Shown: piece by piece, positions 36,344 through 46,793 of the stretch
How the letters are laid out: each line of letters starts with the position of its first letter
Position numbering within the stretch: position 1 is the first letter of the stretch
NCBI RefSeq assembly: GCF_007828035.1
Contig: NZ_VITV01000015.1
Coordinates: forward strand, 1 to 64,000
Reading direction: 5' to 3'
Source of the DNA: Nitrospirillum amazonense
GTDB taxonomy: Bacteria > Pseudomonadota > Alphaproteobacteria > Azospirillales > Azospirillaceae
Length of the DNA: 64,000 nucleotides
The notes under the pieces: generated by a model
What the model was told of the DNA's origin: nothing
Seen by the model: the letters and a program-made list of their open reading frames with translations, nothing else
Database searches by the model: none
Program-made: the position numbers and the translations under genes

Positions 36344-39300
36344 CTACGGCAAGATACTAATGCTGCCGGCGGTGCCGATGGCCTGGTGGTTGGGGGAGGT
36401 CCATTCCTCCACCTGCGACGGCGCCAGGGAGTAGGTGCCGGGCAGGACGGCCCGCACCAGGTAGACCAGGCGGAATTCGCGGCGGTCGCCGGCCAGATCC
36501 ACGGCGGCGACGTAGCGGTCCTCCCGCGCTTCCACATGGGTGGCGTCGCTGAGGTCGCCCACGGCGCCTGCCAGCTCGGGCGGCAGGCCGCCCCGGGCGA
36601 TGCGCACCGTCTCGATGGCGAGGCCAGCGGCCACCGGGTCGCTGACCAGCACCTGGGTGGGCGCCGTGCCCTCCACCTTGCCGGACAGCACCACGGCCAG
36701 CAGATCGTTCTGGTGGATGCGCGCCAGGTCCACCGGATGCCCCTTCAGGTCCAGCAGGCGTCGTTCAATGGTATAGCCCTGGCCGTTCCCGGCGGGGGTC
36801 GCCGTGGCCGGGCCTTCCGCCAGGGGAATGCCGGCAACAGCAACCGTGCGTTGTATCGGCGCTTGGCCGCCATTGTGGACGGCCAGGGGGCGGCCGCCGA
36901 TCTCCAGCCGGCGGACCAGCGGCCGGGTCTCGGCCGCCGCCTGGCCGGCCAAGCCCAGCGTCATGGAACCGGAGCGCTGCATCAGGCCACGGCTAGCCAC
37001 CAGCAGCCAGGCGCGTTCCTGGCTGCTGATCAGCGCCGGCTCACGCAGCAGACCCTGCACTTCCCTGGCCTGGGCGGTCACGCGGTCCAGCGGGGCGTTC
37101 CCCTCGGCCAGCAGCGCCAGGCTGGCAGCCCGGTCCCGCAGGTCGGAACCGAAGTCGCGCATGCCCGGCAGCGTGATGCGCAGGCCATCCACGCGGTTAT
37201 AGGCGTCCTGGGCCTGGGGCAGGCCCACGGCGGCCAGGGCGGCCGCGACATGGGCGCGGGCCAGGCGGGTGGGCAGCTTATCCCAGAACGTTTCATAGAA
37301 ATAACGGACCGGCGTGGCGTCCACCGCCTTGGCCTTGGCAACCACGGCCAGACCATAGGCGCGGGCCGGCAGGTCCGCCGGCTCCACCCAGCTGTTGCCG
37401 ATGCTGCGCACAAGCCAGTCCAGGCCCTTGCGGTAGGGCGCGTCCGGCACGGCATGCCCGGCGTCGCGCGCCCGGGTCAGAAAGTCCATGACATAGGCGG
37501 ACAGCCAGGGCTCCGCCGCGCCGTCGGCCGACCATAGGGCGAAGCCGCCATCCGCCCGTTCCAGGGTCAGCAGCTTGTCGATGGCGCGGTCGATGCGTTC
37601 CCGCAAGGTGGCGTCGGTGTAGAGCCCCAACGCCTTGCCGGCGTCGCCCAGATAGAGCAATGGCAGGGCACGGCTGGCGATCTGTTCCGACGAGCCGTAA
37701 GGGTTGCGGTCCAGGGTCATCAGCAGGCCGGGCACGTCCAGCTCCGGCAGGGGGCTGAGCGCCAGGCCCGATACCGCGGTTTCCGGGCGCAGGCCTTGGG
37801 CCGACTCGGCCGAAACCTGGACGGTCGTGGCGGGGCGGATATCCACCGTCTGGTGCCGGGTGACCACGGGCAGGTTGCCCCGCACCGGCACGGCGAACTC
37901 GCGGGTCAGGACCACGCCCTCCGGCCCCTTTACCGTCATCAGCAGGCGCCCGGAGCCCACGGCCACCCCCTTCACCACGCGATTCAGGGTGACCTTGCCG
38001 CCCTTGGCCAGGCCGTGGAAGACGACGACGATCTCGCGCGGTTCCGGCCGCACCACGTCCTTGCCCTTGCGCTTCTTGGCGCCCACGCCACGGTTGGCGG
38101 TGTCGACGGGGAAGGACAGCGGGCCCTCGGCCTGCAGGGTGACGGTGTAGCTGCCGCGCGTGCCGCTGACATTGTTCAAGGTCAGGGCCAGGCGGGCCGT
38201 GTCGTCCGGCGCCAGGAAGCGGGGCAGCGCCATGTCGGCCTGCACCGGGTCACGCACCGACAGCACCCGGTCGGCGTGGCCCACCGCGCCGGCGGACCAG
38301 ACGGTGGCCATCAGGCGCAGACGGCCCTGGAAGTCCGGCAGGGCCAGCGGCACCTGCACCTTGCCGTCATTGCCCACGGGCAGGATGCCGGAATAGAGCG
38401 CCACCACCGGGGCGCCGCGCGGCGGCACGGCGTCAGAGGTCGGGACCGGCGCCGGCGGCGCGGCCCCGGCGGCACCATGGGGCGCCGTCAGGCGGCCGTA
38501 GACGTCATGGATGTCCACGCCCAGCTGGCGCTGGCCGAAGAACCAGGCCTCGGGGTCGGGCGTTTTGTAGCCCGTAAGGTCCAGCACGCCCTGGTCGACG
38601 GCGGCCAGCACCAGGTGCACGCCCTGGCCCGCTGCCACGCCCGGCACCTGGATGGGAATGTGGACGGTCTGGCGTGGCTTGGCCTCCGCCGGGCCGTCCA
38701 CCTTGGGCGTCAGCGTGTGGCCGGCCATGGCCACCGGCAGATAGTCCACACCCACGGCGCGGCGCGGCAGCGAGCGGCGGCCGGCCTCCACCGGGGCGAA
38801 GGCGTTGGCAATGACGTAGGCGCCGCCACCGATGTCCGCATCGACCGGGATTTCCACCAGGGCGCCCTCAGCCCCGATCTCACGAGTCAGGGTCTGGCGC
38901 ACGGCGCGGTCGGCCAGGGTGATCAGCACGGTGCTGCGGTAGGGCGGGCGCACGAAGACGGCGGCCTTGCCCCCGGGCGCCAGCGGGCCCCCGCCCACGG
39001 CCCCCTTCACCGTCACCTCCACCGCGTCCGGCGTCTCACCCAACCGCGCACTGACCCAGGAACCGGCGGCGAAGCGCACGCTGCCCGCCACACCGGTGGC
39101 CGGGTCGTATACCTCCAGCCGGTAGCGGCCGGAGGACACGGGCACCTCGACACCCGCCGGCGCCTTGGCGCTGGCCGCCAGCGTGCCGCCCGTCACCTTC
39201 TGGTCGTGCACCTGGGGCTTGTAGTCCCAGCTACCGTTGGCCTCGAACCAGACGTAATCCAGGCGTTCCTCATAGAGGTCGTAGGACAATTGGCCCTTGT

Positions 39301-41335
39301 CCAAGGGCTTGCCGTCCGGCGACACGGCGATGACGTCGAAGGCGGCGGTCGCCCCCTCCGGCACGGCGTCGTCGTTGAAACGGGGACGGATGCCGATGGT
39401 GTAGGGGTGGCGTTCCACCGGCACCACCAGGTCGTGGCCCGTCGTGCCGCCGCCCACGTCGAACAGCGCGGCGTGGACCACAGCCTCCAGCGGGCGGGAG
39501 CCGTCCAGCTTGCCCTTCAGCGACACGGCCACGCTGGCCACGCCATTGGCGTCGGTGGCGAAGCCGGGCAGCGTCTCCTGCCGCGGGACCGCATCCTCCT
39601 GCGCCAGGCCGTAGCGATAGCCCTGGAACTGCGGGCCCTTGAGCTCGGGGAAAGGATCCGCCGCCGGACGCAGGGTCACCGACAGGGTGCCGGCCAGGTT
39701 GGCCGCCGGGGCGCCGCTGGGCGTACGGCCGGTGATGTCCAGCGTCAGCGCGCCGTCCGGTCCCACACGGGACTGGTCGGCGGTCAGGTCCAGGTTCACG
39801 CGCGGCGGCACGAAGTCGGCCACCTGGAAGCGCAAGGTGCCCACGGCCGGGCCGTCGGGGTCGGCGTGGGCGGTCACGGTCCAGGTGCCGGTGGCGGCGT
39901 TGCCCGGCAGGTCTACGGTGGCGGCGTACCCCCCCATGCCCCGGTCGGCCAAGCTGAAGCGCTCAATCTCCAGCCCGTCGGGCCGCTGCACCTTCAGGGT
40001 CAGCGGACGGCCCGCCACCGCCAGGCCGGCGGCATCACGCAGCAGGGTGGTGACGTGCACCACCTCGCCCGGGCGGTAGATGCCCCGCTCGGCGAAGACG
40101 TAGGCGTCCAGCGCCCCGGGGGAGGGCCGGCCGGCGGCACCGCGCGCGGCAAGGTCTAGGCCGGACGCAGACAGGTCCAGGAAGCTGAAGTCGCCGTCCT
40201 TGGTGCTCGCGAACAGGGCCTGCCCCTTGGCCGCACCGGAAGCCGGGTCGAAGCGGGCGGCGCCGTCGGCACCGGTCAGCACCTTGCCCAGTTCCTTGTT
40301 GTCGCGGGCGGCCACGCGCACCTCCACCCCCGCCAGCGGTGTCGCCGTGCGCAGGGAATGGACGTAGACCAGCAGGCCGTTGCTGCCCGACAGGGTGGTC
40401 AGGCCCAGGTCGGAGACGATGAACCACTGGGTGGCGCGGCCTTCCCAGCCGGCGGTCTTGGCGCCGGCATCCTCCGCCACCGCCACGTAGACGCCCGGCT
40501 TCAGCTGGCCCAGGACGGCATCGATGGGGAAAGGCGTCACCTGCGCCTGATTGCGCTTGGCGCCAACGGCCATCTCACCGCGCCACACCAGCTCCCCGTT
40601 CTTTTCCACCAGGGAGCCGACGTCCAGGTCATTCAGCGTCTGGTTCAGGCGGCCGTAATAAATCTGCTCCACCAAGGAACGGTCCTTGATGTGCAGCACC
40701 TGCAGGCGGGCGCGGTCCACGTTGATGGTGCGCAGGGGCAGGCCGTCGCGGCCGATGCGCGGCAGGATGTAGCCGCCGCTGCGGAAGGACAGCACCGGCC
40801 GGCGGTTCAGTACCTCGATCTCGCGCGACTGCGGGGCGGACAGGGTCTCCGCCCCGCCGGCCGCGGGCAGGCCGGCCTTCAGGGTCACGGTGTAGTGGTG
40901 GCCGTGCTCCAGCTTCTGGACGCACAGGGTGCGGTCGCGCACCACCACCGGCTTCTGTATGGGCGTGCCAGGGTCGGTCCCGGCGGCGGGGCCGGCGTTC
41001 TTGGCCAGCACCTCGACCTTGCCGGCGTAGGGGTCCTGCAGGCCGGCGCGCGCCTTGGCCAGGGGCCGGTTGAAGGTGAAGCAGGCCTCGGGATCGTCCC
41101 GCTCGGCGTTCACCTCCAGCCCCGTCAGGCCGAAGGGGCCCGTATCGGCCGGCGCCTGAGTCGCCCCCGCAGGGGGCGTGCCCGCGGGCACACCAGGAGG
41201 CGTGCCAAGGCCGGGCTTCGCCGGCTGGGCCGGGGCGGTCGGCGGCGGCGCCGGCGCGCGCTCTTGGGGGGAAGCTGTGGCGGCGGCGGGCAGGAAGACA
41301 GCCAAAGCGAGGGCCGCGGCGAAGCTACGCACCAT
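36344..41335 (-). CDS. Alpha-2-macroglobulin family protein without thioester cysteine
   Basis: 1663 residues from 41335, chosen because it gives a signal peptide (MVRSFAAALALAVFLPAAATA). A Pro/Ala-rich linker is followed by macroglobulin domains, a bait-like region and the terpenoid-cyclase-type helical domain at the end. In protease-trapping members the last has PYGCxEQ; here it is PYGSSEQ (Ser near residue 1215), so no thioester can form. That resembles E. coli YfaS rather than YfhM. Members sit in the periplasm and are thought to trap invading proteases. The usual partner pbpC is not adjacent. The size and order suggest a full-length protein. Confidence 0.92.
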   Translation of the reverse strand: MVRSFAAALALAVFLPAAATASPQERAPAPPPTAPAQPAKPGLGTPPGVPAGTPPAGATQAPADTGPFGLTGLEVNAERDDPEACFTFNRPLAKARAGLQDPYAGKVEVLAKNAGPAAGTDPGTPIQKPVVVRDRTLCVQKLEHGHHYTVTLKAGLPAAGGAETLSAPQSREIEVLNRRPVLSFRSGGYILPRIGRDGLPLRTINVDRARLQVLHIKDRSLVEQIYYGRLNQTLNDLDVGSLVEKNGELVWRGEMAVGAKRNQAQVTPFPIDAVLGQLKPGVYVAVAEDAGAKTAGWEGRATQWFIVSDLGLTTLSGSNGLLVYVHSLRTATPLAGVEVRVAARDNKELGKVLTGADGAARFDPASGAAKGQALFASTKDGDFSFLDLSASGLDLAARGAAGRPSPGALDAYVFAERGIYRPGEVVHVTTLLRDAAGLAVAGRPLTLKVQRPDGLEIERFSLADRGMGGYAATVDLPGNAATGTWTVTAHADPDGPAVGTLRFQVADFVPPRVNLDLTADQSRVGPDGALTLDITGRTPSGAPAANLAGTLSVTLRPAADPFPELKGPQFQGYRYGLAQEDAVPRQETLPGFATDANGVASVAVSLKGKLDGSRPLEAVVHAALFDVGGGTTGHDLVVPVERHPYTIGIRPRFNDDAVPEGATAAFDVIAVSPDGKPLDKGQLSYDLYEERLDYVWFEANGSWDYKPQVHDQKVTGGTLAASAKAPAGVEVPVSSGRYRLEVYDPATGVAGSVRFAAGSWVSARLGETPDAVEVTVKGAVGGGPLAPGGKAAVFVRPPYRSTVLITLADRAVRQTLTREIGAEGALVEIPVDADIGGGAYVIANAFAPVEAGRRSLPRRAVGVDYLPVAMAGHTLTPKVDGPAEAKPRQTVHIPIQVPGVAAGQGVHLVLAAVDQGVLDLTGYKTPDPEAWFFGQRQLGVDIHDVYGRLTAPHGAAGAAPPAPVPTSDAVPPRGAPVVALYSGILPVGNDGKVQVPLALPDFQGRLRLMATVWSAGAVGHADRVLSVRDPVQADMALPRFLAPDDTARLALTLNNVSGTRGSYTVTLQAEGPLSFPVDTANRGVGAKKRKGKDVVRPEPREIVVVFHGLAKGGKVTLNRVVKGVAVGSGRLLMTVKGPEGVVLTREFAVPVRGNLPVVTRHQTVDIRPATTVQVSAESAQGLRPETAVSGLALSPLPELDVPGLLMTLDRNPYGSSEQIASRALPLLYLGDAGKALGLYTDATLRERIDRAIDKLLTLERADGGFALWSADGAAEPWLSAYVMDFLTRARDAGHAVPDAPYRKGLDWLVRSIGNSWVEPADLPARAYGLAVVAKAKAVDATPVRYFYETFWDKLPTRLARAHVAAALAAVGLPQAQDAYNRVDGLRITLPGMRDFGSDLRDRAASLALLAEGNAPLDRVTAQAREVQGLLREPALISSQERAWLLVASRGLMQRSGSMTLGLAGQAAAETRPLVRRLEIGGRPLAVHNGGQAPIQRTVAVAGIPLAEGPATATPAGNGQGYTIERRLLDLKGHPVDLARIHQNDLLAVVLSGKVEGTAPTQVLVSDPVAAGLAIETVRIARGGLPPELAGAVGDLSDATHVEAREDRYVAAVDLAGDRREFRLVYLVRAVLPGTYSLAPSQVEEWTSPNHQAIGTAGSISILP

Positions 41336-41690
41336 GGGCAGCGGGGCCTCCACCCCGATAGATAATAACGGCAAGAAACCAGGAGGACCGGCGCCCGTAT
41401 AGATGGACATCCGGCCAGTCAGGGCGCCAGAGGACGATGTTTTGGACGGTATTGCAACAGGCGCGTTGTCGGTACGGCCCGCCATTCGACCTTGCCCCGG
41501 TAGGCCAAAGGCCATAGCGGGTGGTGAAACGGGGTGAAATGGCGATAAGGCGCCCCCGCACCGCCTTTCACCCGCGGCTTATTCCCTCGGTCGAAACGCC
41601 GGGCCGGCCTTTCCTCTTGTCCTCTTGCCCCGCGTGGGCCAGCGGCTTAACGCTGGACTTCCCTTCCCCAGATCGCCGGGGCCGTCGTCC
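41336..41690. other. Divergent promoter region, macroglobulin and DUF1345 genes
   Basis: 355 bases between divergent starts. The macroglobulin frame continues open upstream but its product there is not protein-like. A small hairpin CCAGCG...CGCTGG lies near 41640. I see no convincing promoter. Confidence 0.4.
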
Positions 41691-42335
41691 ATGGCCGTTT
41701 TCAATCCGCTGCAGCCCTTCCGCCACCACCCCAGCCTGTACATCGGCCTGGCGTTCAGCGTCGCCGTGGGCCTGGCCGCGTCGCGCGCGACGGCGCCCGT
41801 CAGCGCCGTGCTGATCGGCTGGTGCGCCGGCATCATCCTCTATATCGCCCTGGTGCTGATCCATTTCGGCCGCGCCAACCTGGACAGCATCCGCGCCCGC
41901 GCCCGCGAGCTGGAATCAGGCAAGTGGGTGATCCTGCTGGTCACCAGCACGGCGGCGCTGGCGTCCCTGGCCGCCATCGTCATGGAGGTGGCGGACGCCA
42001 AGGGCACGGCCCATGCGGCGGCCAGCGCCGCCCTGGGTGGCGCCACCGTCTTCTGCTCGTGGAGCTTCGTCCATGTCATCTTCGCCCAGCACTACGCCCA
42101 TTCCTATTGGCTGGAGGGCAAGGGCATCGACTTCCCCGGCTGCAAGCAGCCCGATTATTGGGAATTCCTGTACTTCGCCTTCACCATCGGCATGACGGCC
42201 CAGGTGTCGGACGTGACGACGCAAGGGCCCGCCATCCGCCGCGCCGTGCTGGCCCACAGCCTGCTGTCCTTCATCTTCAACACCGCCATCCTCGCCCTGG
42301 GCGTCAACCTGGGGGCGGGTCTGCTGGGCAACTGA
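41691..42335 (+). CDS. DUF1345 integral membrane protein
   Basis: 214 residues with about five hydrophobic helices (for example SLYIGLAFSVAVGLAAS, IILYIALVLIHFG). The family block SWSFVHVIFAQHYAHSYW and DYWEFLYFAFTIGMTAQVSDV identifies DUF1345, an inner-membrane family of unknown function. It is a single gene; terminator at 42348-42373 separates it from the convergent efflux genes. Confidence 0.92.
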   Translation: MAVFNPLQPFRHHPSLYIGLAFSVAVGLAASRATAPVSAVLIGWCAGIILYIALVLIHFGRANLDSIRARARELESGKWVILLVTSTAALASLAAIVMEVADAKGTAHAAASAALGGATVFCSWSFVHVIFAQHYAHSYWLEGKGIDFPGCKQPDYWEFLYFAFTIGMTAQVSDVTTQGPAIRRAVLAHSLLSFIFNTAILALGVNLGAGLLGN

Positions 42336-42347
42336 CCAAAAACAGAC

Positions 42348-42373
42348 GGGCGGGCCCCCGAAGGGACCCGCCC
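42348..42373. terminator. Terminator between DUF1345 and efflux permease genes
   Basis: GGGCGGG (42348-42354) pairs with CCCGCCC (42367-42373), with further pairing inside; A-rich on the left side (AAAAACAGA), giving T-richness on the minus strand. Confidence 0.75.
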
Positions 42374-42397
42374 GCATATCGCTTGAACGGCCGGCGC

Positions 42398-45300
42398 TTA
42401 CTCGGCGCTCTTCACCACCGGATGCAGGGGGACGGCCTGGGCGGGCCCTTCCTTCGGGGTGATGAAGCGGCCGAACTTGGGCGTCAGCCACTTGTTGATG
42501 TCGTCCACGATGGTGAACACCGCCGGCACGAACACCAGGGACAGCAGGGTCGAGGTGATCAGGCCGCCGATCACGGCCGTCGCCATCGGCTGCTGGAAGG
42601 AGCTGTCGTTGCCCACGCCGATGGCGATGGGAACCATGCCCGCCACCATGGCGATGGTGGTCATGATGATGGGGCGGGCGCGCTTGGCGCCGGCGTCCAG
42701 CAGGGCCTCGCGCCGGCTCATGCCCCGGTCGCGCATCGAGACGATGGCGTATTCCACCAGCAGGATGGAGTTCTTCGTCACGATGCCCATCAGCATCAGG
42801 ATGCCGATGAGGGCCGGCAGGGAGAGCGACATGTGGCCGATCAGCAGGGCCGCGAAGGCGCCGCCGAAGCTGAGCGGAAGGGCGGTCATGATGGTCAGCG
42901 GCTGGAAGAAGTTGCGGAACAGCAGGACCAGCACCGCCAGGATCAGCAGGAAGGCGGTGGCCAGCGCGATGGCGAAGCCGATCATCATGTTCTGCATCTC
43001 CTGCGTCTGCCCATAGGCGGGCTTGGAGATGCCGGGCGGCATGTGGGCCATGGAGGGAAGCTCATTGATCTTCTTCATGGCCTCGCCCACCTCGATGCCG
43101 CGCAGGTCGGCCTCGACCGCGATCTTGCGGGCCCGGTCGAAGCGTTCGATCTCCACGGCACCGGCGCCCATGCCGATGCTGGCGACGGCGCGCAGCGGCA
43201 GCAGGTCACCGGCGGAGGTGCGGACGCGCAGGTTCTCCACCACGTCCATGTCGGCGCGGTACTTGGGATCGATCTGCACCCGGATGGGCACCTGGCGGTC
43301 ACCCAGGTTGAACTTGGCCACGCTGGTGTCCAGGTCGCCCAGGGTGGCGATCTTGGCCACCTGGCCGATGGCGGCCACGGACACCCCCTGCTCCGCCGCG
43401 CGGTCGAAGAAGGGACGGATCTGGATTTCAGGACGCAACAGGGCCGCAGTGGAGGTGACGTTGGCCAGGAAGGGCTGCTGCCGCATCTCGTCCAGCACCT
43501 GGTTGGAGAAGCGTTCCAACGCCGGGCCGTCGTTGCTGGTCAGCAGGACGCTGATGTCCTTGGCGCCCCAGCCGATGGACGAGTTGAAGCCGATGTGGGC
43601 ACCCGGCACGCGGTTCAGTTCCGGCGTCACGGCTGCCTCGAAGTCCTGCTTGCTCATGCGCTCGGACTTGGGCTTCAGGATGGCGGTGACGGCACCGTTG
43701 CGCAGCTGGTTGTTGCGGCCGGCACGGGTCCAGACGTGCAGCACCTCGGGCCGCTTGGCCAGGATGTTGCCCACCATCTGGGTGGTGGCGTCGGTCTCGG
43801 CCAGGGTGGCGCCCGGGGGCAGGATGACCTGCACCGTGGACAGGCCGTTGTCGCTGGGCGGCACGAAGCCGGAGGGCAGCATGGCGGCCATGAACAGCGA
43901 CACCGCGAAGATGCCGATGCCGGCCAGCACGGTCAGCCAGCGGTGGTTCATGCTCCACCCCAGAAGCCGGCTGTACTGCCGCATCCACCGGCCGCCCTCG
44001 TTATGGTGGTCGGGCTGCGCCGGCTTCAGCATGTAGGCGGCCATCAAGGGCGTGATCAGACGGGCCACCAGCAGCGAGAACAGCACGGCCACGGCCACGG
44101 TCACGCCGAAGGACTTGAAGTACTGGCCGACGATGCCGGACATGAAGGACACGGGCAGGAACACGACGACGATGGTCATGGTGGTGGCGACCACCGCCAG
44201 GCCGATCTCGTCCGCCGCCTCCAGGGCCGCCTGGAAGGGGCGTTTGCCCATGCGGATGTGTCGGACGATGTTCTCGATCTCCACGATCGCATCGTCGACC
44301 AGGATGCCAACCACCAGCGACAGGGCCAGCAGGGTGATGCCGTTGAGCGAGAACCCGAACCACTTCATGGCCAGGAAGGTCGGGATGGTCGACAGCGGCA
44401 TGGCCACGGCCGAGATGAAGGTCGCGCGGCCGTCACGCAGGAACCACCACACCACCAGCACCGCCAGGAAGGAGCCCAGGACCAGGGCCTCCACCGAACC
44501 GGCGAAGCTCTGCTTGGTGTACTTGACGTTGTCGAAGATCAGGTTGAAGTGGACGTCGGGATACTGCTTGCTGAGCCGGTCGATTTCCTCGTCCACGCCC
44601 TTGGCGATGGTTACTTCCGAGGAGTGGGGGGCGCGGCGGATGCTGAAACCCACCGTGGGATGGCCGTCATAGCGGGAGATGTAGCGCATCTCCGACGTGC
44701 CGTCGGTCACGGTGCCCAGGTCGCTCAGGCGGACCTTGGCGGCGGAGCCGGCGAAGGTCCCGAAGTAGACCGGGATGGTGATCTCGGTGTTGGCCAGATC
44801 CTCCACCGTCCGGGCGGAGCCCAGGGTGCGGATGGACTGTTCCTTGGTCCCGACGGCACCACGCCCGCCCGGCAGGTCGACGTTCAGCGCCCGCAGCTGG
44901 GAATTGACCTCGTCCGCCGTGATGCCCCGCGCCATCAGGCGGTTGGGATCCAGGTTGATGCGGATTTCGCGGTCCAGGCCGCCGAAGCGATCCGTCGCGC
45001 CCACGCCGGAGACATGGGTGATGGCGCGGCTGATGTCGTTATCGATCAGCCATGACAGCTCTTCCACCGACCGGGTGTCGGAGGAGACGGCGTAGGTCAG
45101 GATTTCGTCGCCCGTAACGTCCTGGCGTTCCACCTGCGGCTCATAGATGTCGGACGGCAGGTTGGCGCGGATGCGGGCCACGGCGTTGCGCACGTCGTTC
45201 ACGGCGCGATCGGTGTCATAGCCGATCTTGAATTCCAGCACCGTGTTGGACAGGCCGTCGGTGATGTCGGACGACACGTGGTCCAGGCCCACAATGTTGG

Positions 45301-45523
45301 ACACCGCATCCTCGACCAGCTTGGTCACCTGGACTTCCATCTCCGATGGCGCGGCACCCGGACGGCTGACCGTCACGGTGACCACGGGGAAATCGAGATC
45401 CGGGCTGCCGGTCACGTCCAGACTGAAATAGGCGACGATGCCGGCGATGATCAGGACGATGAACAGGACGATGGGCGGGATGGGATGGCGGATGGCGACC
45501 GCGGAGATATTGCCGCTGCTCAT
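42398..45523 (-). CDS. RND efflux permease (AcrB/MexB-like)
   Basis: 1041 residues, AAGGGGG before the start. Twelve membrane helices and two large periplasmic loops. N-terminus AIRHPIPPIVLFIVLIIAG; the proton-relay aspartate pair lies in VVGILVDDAIVEIENIVRH of helix 4. It takes substrates from the periplasm and pumps them through an outer membrane channel using the proton gradient. The adaptor gene is 22 nt upstream in the same operon. No TolC-like gene is adjacent, so it must borrow one. It is of the hydrophobe/amphiphile type rather than the metal type, judged from the helix 4 motif; substrates are unknown. Confidence 0.95.
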   Translation of the reverse strand: MSSGNISAVAIRHPIPPIVLFIVLIIAGIVAYFSLDVTGSPDLDFPVVTVTVSRPGAAPSEMEVQVTKLVEDAVSNIVGLDHVSSDITDGLSNTVLEFKIGYDTDRAVNDVRNAVARIRANLPSDIYEPQVERQDVTGDEILTYAVSSDTRSVEELSWLIDNDISRAITHVSGVGATDRFGGLDREIRINLDPNRLMARGITADEVNSQLRALNVDLPGGRGAVGTKEQSIRTLGSARTVEDLANTEITIPVYFGTFAGSAAKVRLSDLGTVTDGTSEMRYISRYDGHPTVGFSIRRAPHSSEVTIAKGVDEEIDRLSKQYPDVHFNLIFDNVKYTKQSFAGSVEALVLGSFLAVLVVWWFLRDGRATFISAVAMPLSTIPTFLAMKWFGFSLNGITLLALSLVVGILVDDAIVEIENIVRHIRMGKRPFQAALEAADEIGLAVVATTMTIVVVFLPVSFMSGIVGQYFKSFGVTVAVAVLFSLLVARLITPLMAAYMLKPAQPDHHNEGGRWMRQYSRLLGWSMNHRWLTVLAGIGIFAVSLFMAAMLPSGFVPPSDNGLSTVQVILPPGATLAETDATTQMVGNILAKRPEVLHVWTRAGRNNQLRNGAVTAILKPKSERMSKQDFEAAVTPELNRVPGAHIGFNSSIGWGAKDISVLLTSNDGPALERFSNQVLDEMRQQPFLANVTSTAALLRPEIQIRPFFDRAAEQGVSVAAIGQVAKIATLGDLDTSVAKFNLGDRQVPIRVQIDPKYRADMDVVENLRVRTSAGDLLPLRAVASIGMGAGAVEIERFDRARKIAVEADLRGIEVGEAMKKINELPSMAHMPPGISKPAYGQTQEMQNMMIGFAIALATAFLLILAVLVLLFRNFFQPLTIMTALPLSFGGAFAALLIGHMSLSLPALIGILMLMGIVTKNSILLVEYAIVSMRDRGMSRREALLDAGAKRARPIIMTTIAMVAGMVPIAIGVGNDSSFQQPMATAVIGGLITSTLLSLVFVPAVFTIVDDINKWLTPKFGRFITPKEGPAQAVPLHPVVKSAE

Positions 45524-45545
45524 GATGGGGCCCCCTTTTCCCGGT

Positions 45546-46793
45546 TTACTGCTGCACCGGCAGCGGCTTGACCGCGCCTTCCACAGCCTTGTCGACCACG
45601 GTGACCACGTCGCCGTCCTTCAGATAGCCGGCCCCGGACAGCACCACCTTCTCGCCCGCCTTCACGCCGGACACGATGGCGATGTTGCCATCCTGCCGGG
45701 CGCCGGTGGTCACGCTGCGGGCGGTGACCTTGTTTTCCTGGTCCACCACGAACACGACCGGCCGCACCTCGCGATAGACGATGGCGGCTTCCGGCACCAC
45801 CAGGCCGTCGGCCTGGCCCACGGCCACGCGGCCGGTGACGAACATGCCGGGGCGCAGGTCGGGGTTCCGTTCCAGGTCGATGCGCAGGCGGCCCAGGCGG
45901 GTCTTGTTGTCCACCGTCGGCTCCACCACGCGGATGGTGCCGACGTAGTGGTGGGACATGTTGTCGCCATCGATGGTGACGTTCACCGTCTGACCGGCCT
46001 TGGCCACCATCATGTCGTTCTCGGGCACCTCGGCCACCAGCTCCACGCGGTTCTCGCGGATCATGCGGAACAGCTCGGTCCCGCCGGCGGACAGCACCGC
46101 GCCGATGCGGGCGGTGCGGGCGGTGATGGTGCCGTCGGCAGGTGCGCGCACCTCGGACTGCTTCAGCCGGGCGATCGACAGGTCGCGGTTGGCTTCGGCC
46201 ACGCCGACGCGGGCGCGCATGCTGACGGCCAGGGCCCGGCGGTTGTCCAGGTCACGCGCACTCATGGCGCCGGTGCGCACCAGGTCCTGGGCGCGGGCGT
46301 AGTTAGCGTCGGCCTCGACCACGTTGCCCTTGGCCTCGGTCAGCAACGCCTCCTTCTCGGCCAGGTCGGCGCGCAGCACGCTGTCGTTGAAGCGGGCCAG
46401 CAGCTGGCCCTTCTTCACCGTGTCGCCGATGTCGACCAGCACCTCGGCCAGGGCCAGGCCCGACGTTTCCGTGCCGATGGGCAGGTCATCGAAGGCGGCC
46501 AGCGAACCGGTGACCAGCAGGGTGCGGGTAACGGGAGCCACGACGACCGGCGCCACCGTCACCGGCAGGGCGGACACCTTGGCGGGCGCGGCGGCCGGGG
46601 CCGCCGGCTTGGCGCCCGAGCGCATGAGGACGGCGGCCGCGATGGCGCCCAGGACGACGACACCCCCGGCCAGCAACCACCAGCGGTAGCGCTTGAGCCC
46701 CGACCGGCCCCGCAGGCGGCCAGGGGCCCCCGCCGGTGCATAAGCGCCCAGGTCGGTCCGGTCGGCCGGAAGTTCAGCGGAATGGATGGTCAT
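45546..46793 (-). CDS. RND periplasmic adaptor (membrane fusion protein)
   Basis: 415 residues from 46793; the open frame runs further up but MTIHSAEL is the likely start. One N-terminal TM helix (WWLLAGGVVVLGAIAAAVLM) follows about 45 cytosolic residues, an unusually long lead. Then the HlyD-type lipoyl half-motifs (GSLAAFDDLPIGTETSGLA and VRAPADGTITART) flank a helical hairpin (about 150-215), followed by the barrel and C-terminal domains. It links the permease of the next gene to an outer membrane channel. Confidence 0.94.
   Translation of the reverse strand: MTIHSAELPADRTDLGAYAPAGAPGRLRGRSGLKRYRWWLLAGGVVVLGAIAAAVLMRSGAKPAAPAAAPAKVSALPVTVAPVVVAPVTRTLLVTGSLAAFDDLPIGTETSGLALAEVLVDIGDTVKKGQLLARFNDSVLRADLAEKEALLTEAKGNVVEADANYARAQDLVRTGAMSARDLDNRRALAVSMRARVGVAEANRDLSIARLKQSEVRAPADGTITARTARIGAVLSAGGTELFRMIRENRVELVAEVPENDMMVAKAGQTVNVTIDGDNMSHHYVGTIRVVEPTVDNKTRLGRLRIDLERNPDLRPGMFVTGRVAVGQADGLVVPEAAIVYREVRPVVFVVDQENKVTARSVTTGARQDGNIAIVSGVKAGEKVVLSGAGYLKDGDVVTVVDKAVEGAVKPLPVQQ

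Noticed and set aside
41822-45055. Open frame of more than 1000 codons on the plus strand opposite the RND permease
   Set aside because: Composition (His/Gly/Gln/Asp-rich) is typical of an antisense shadow; the permease on the other strand is certain.
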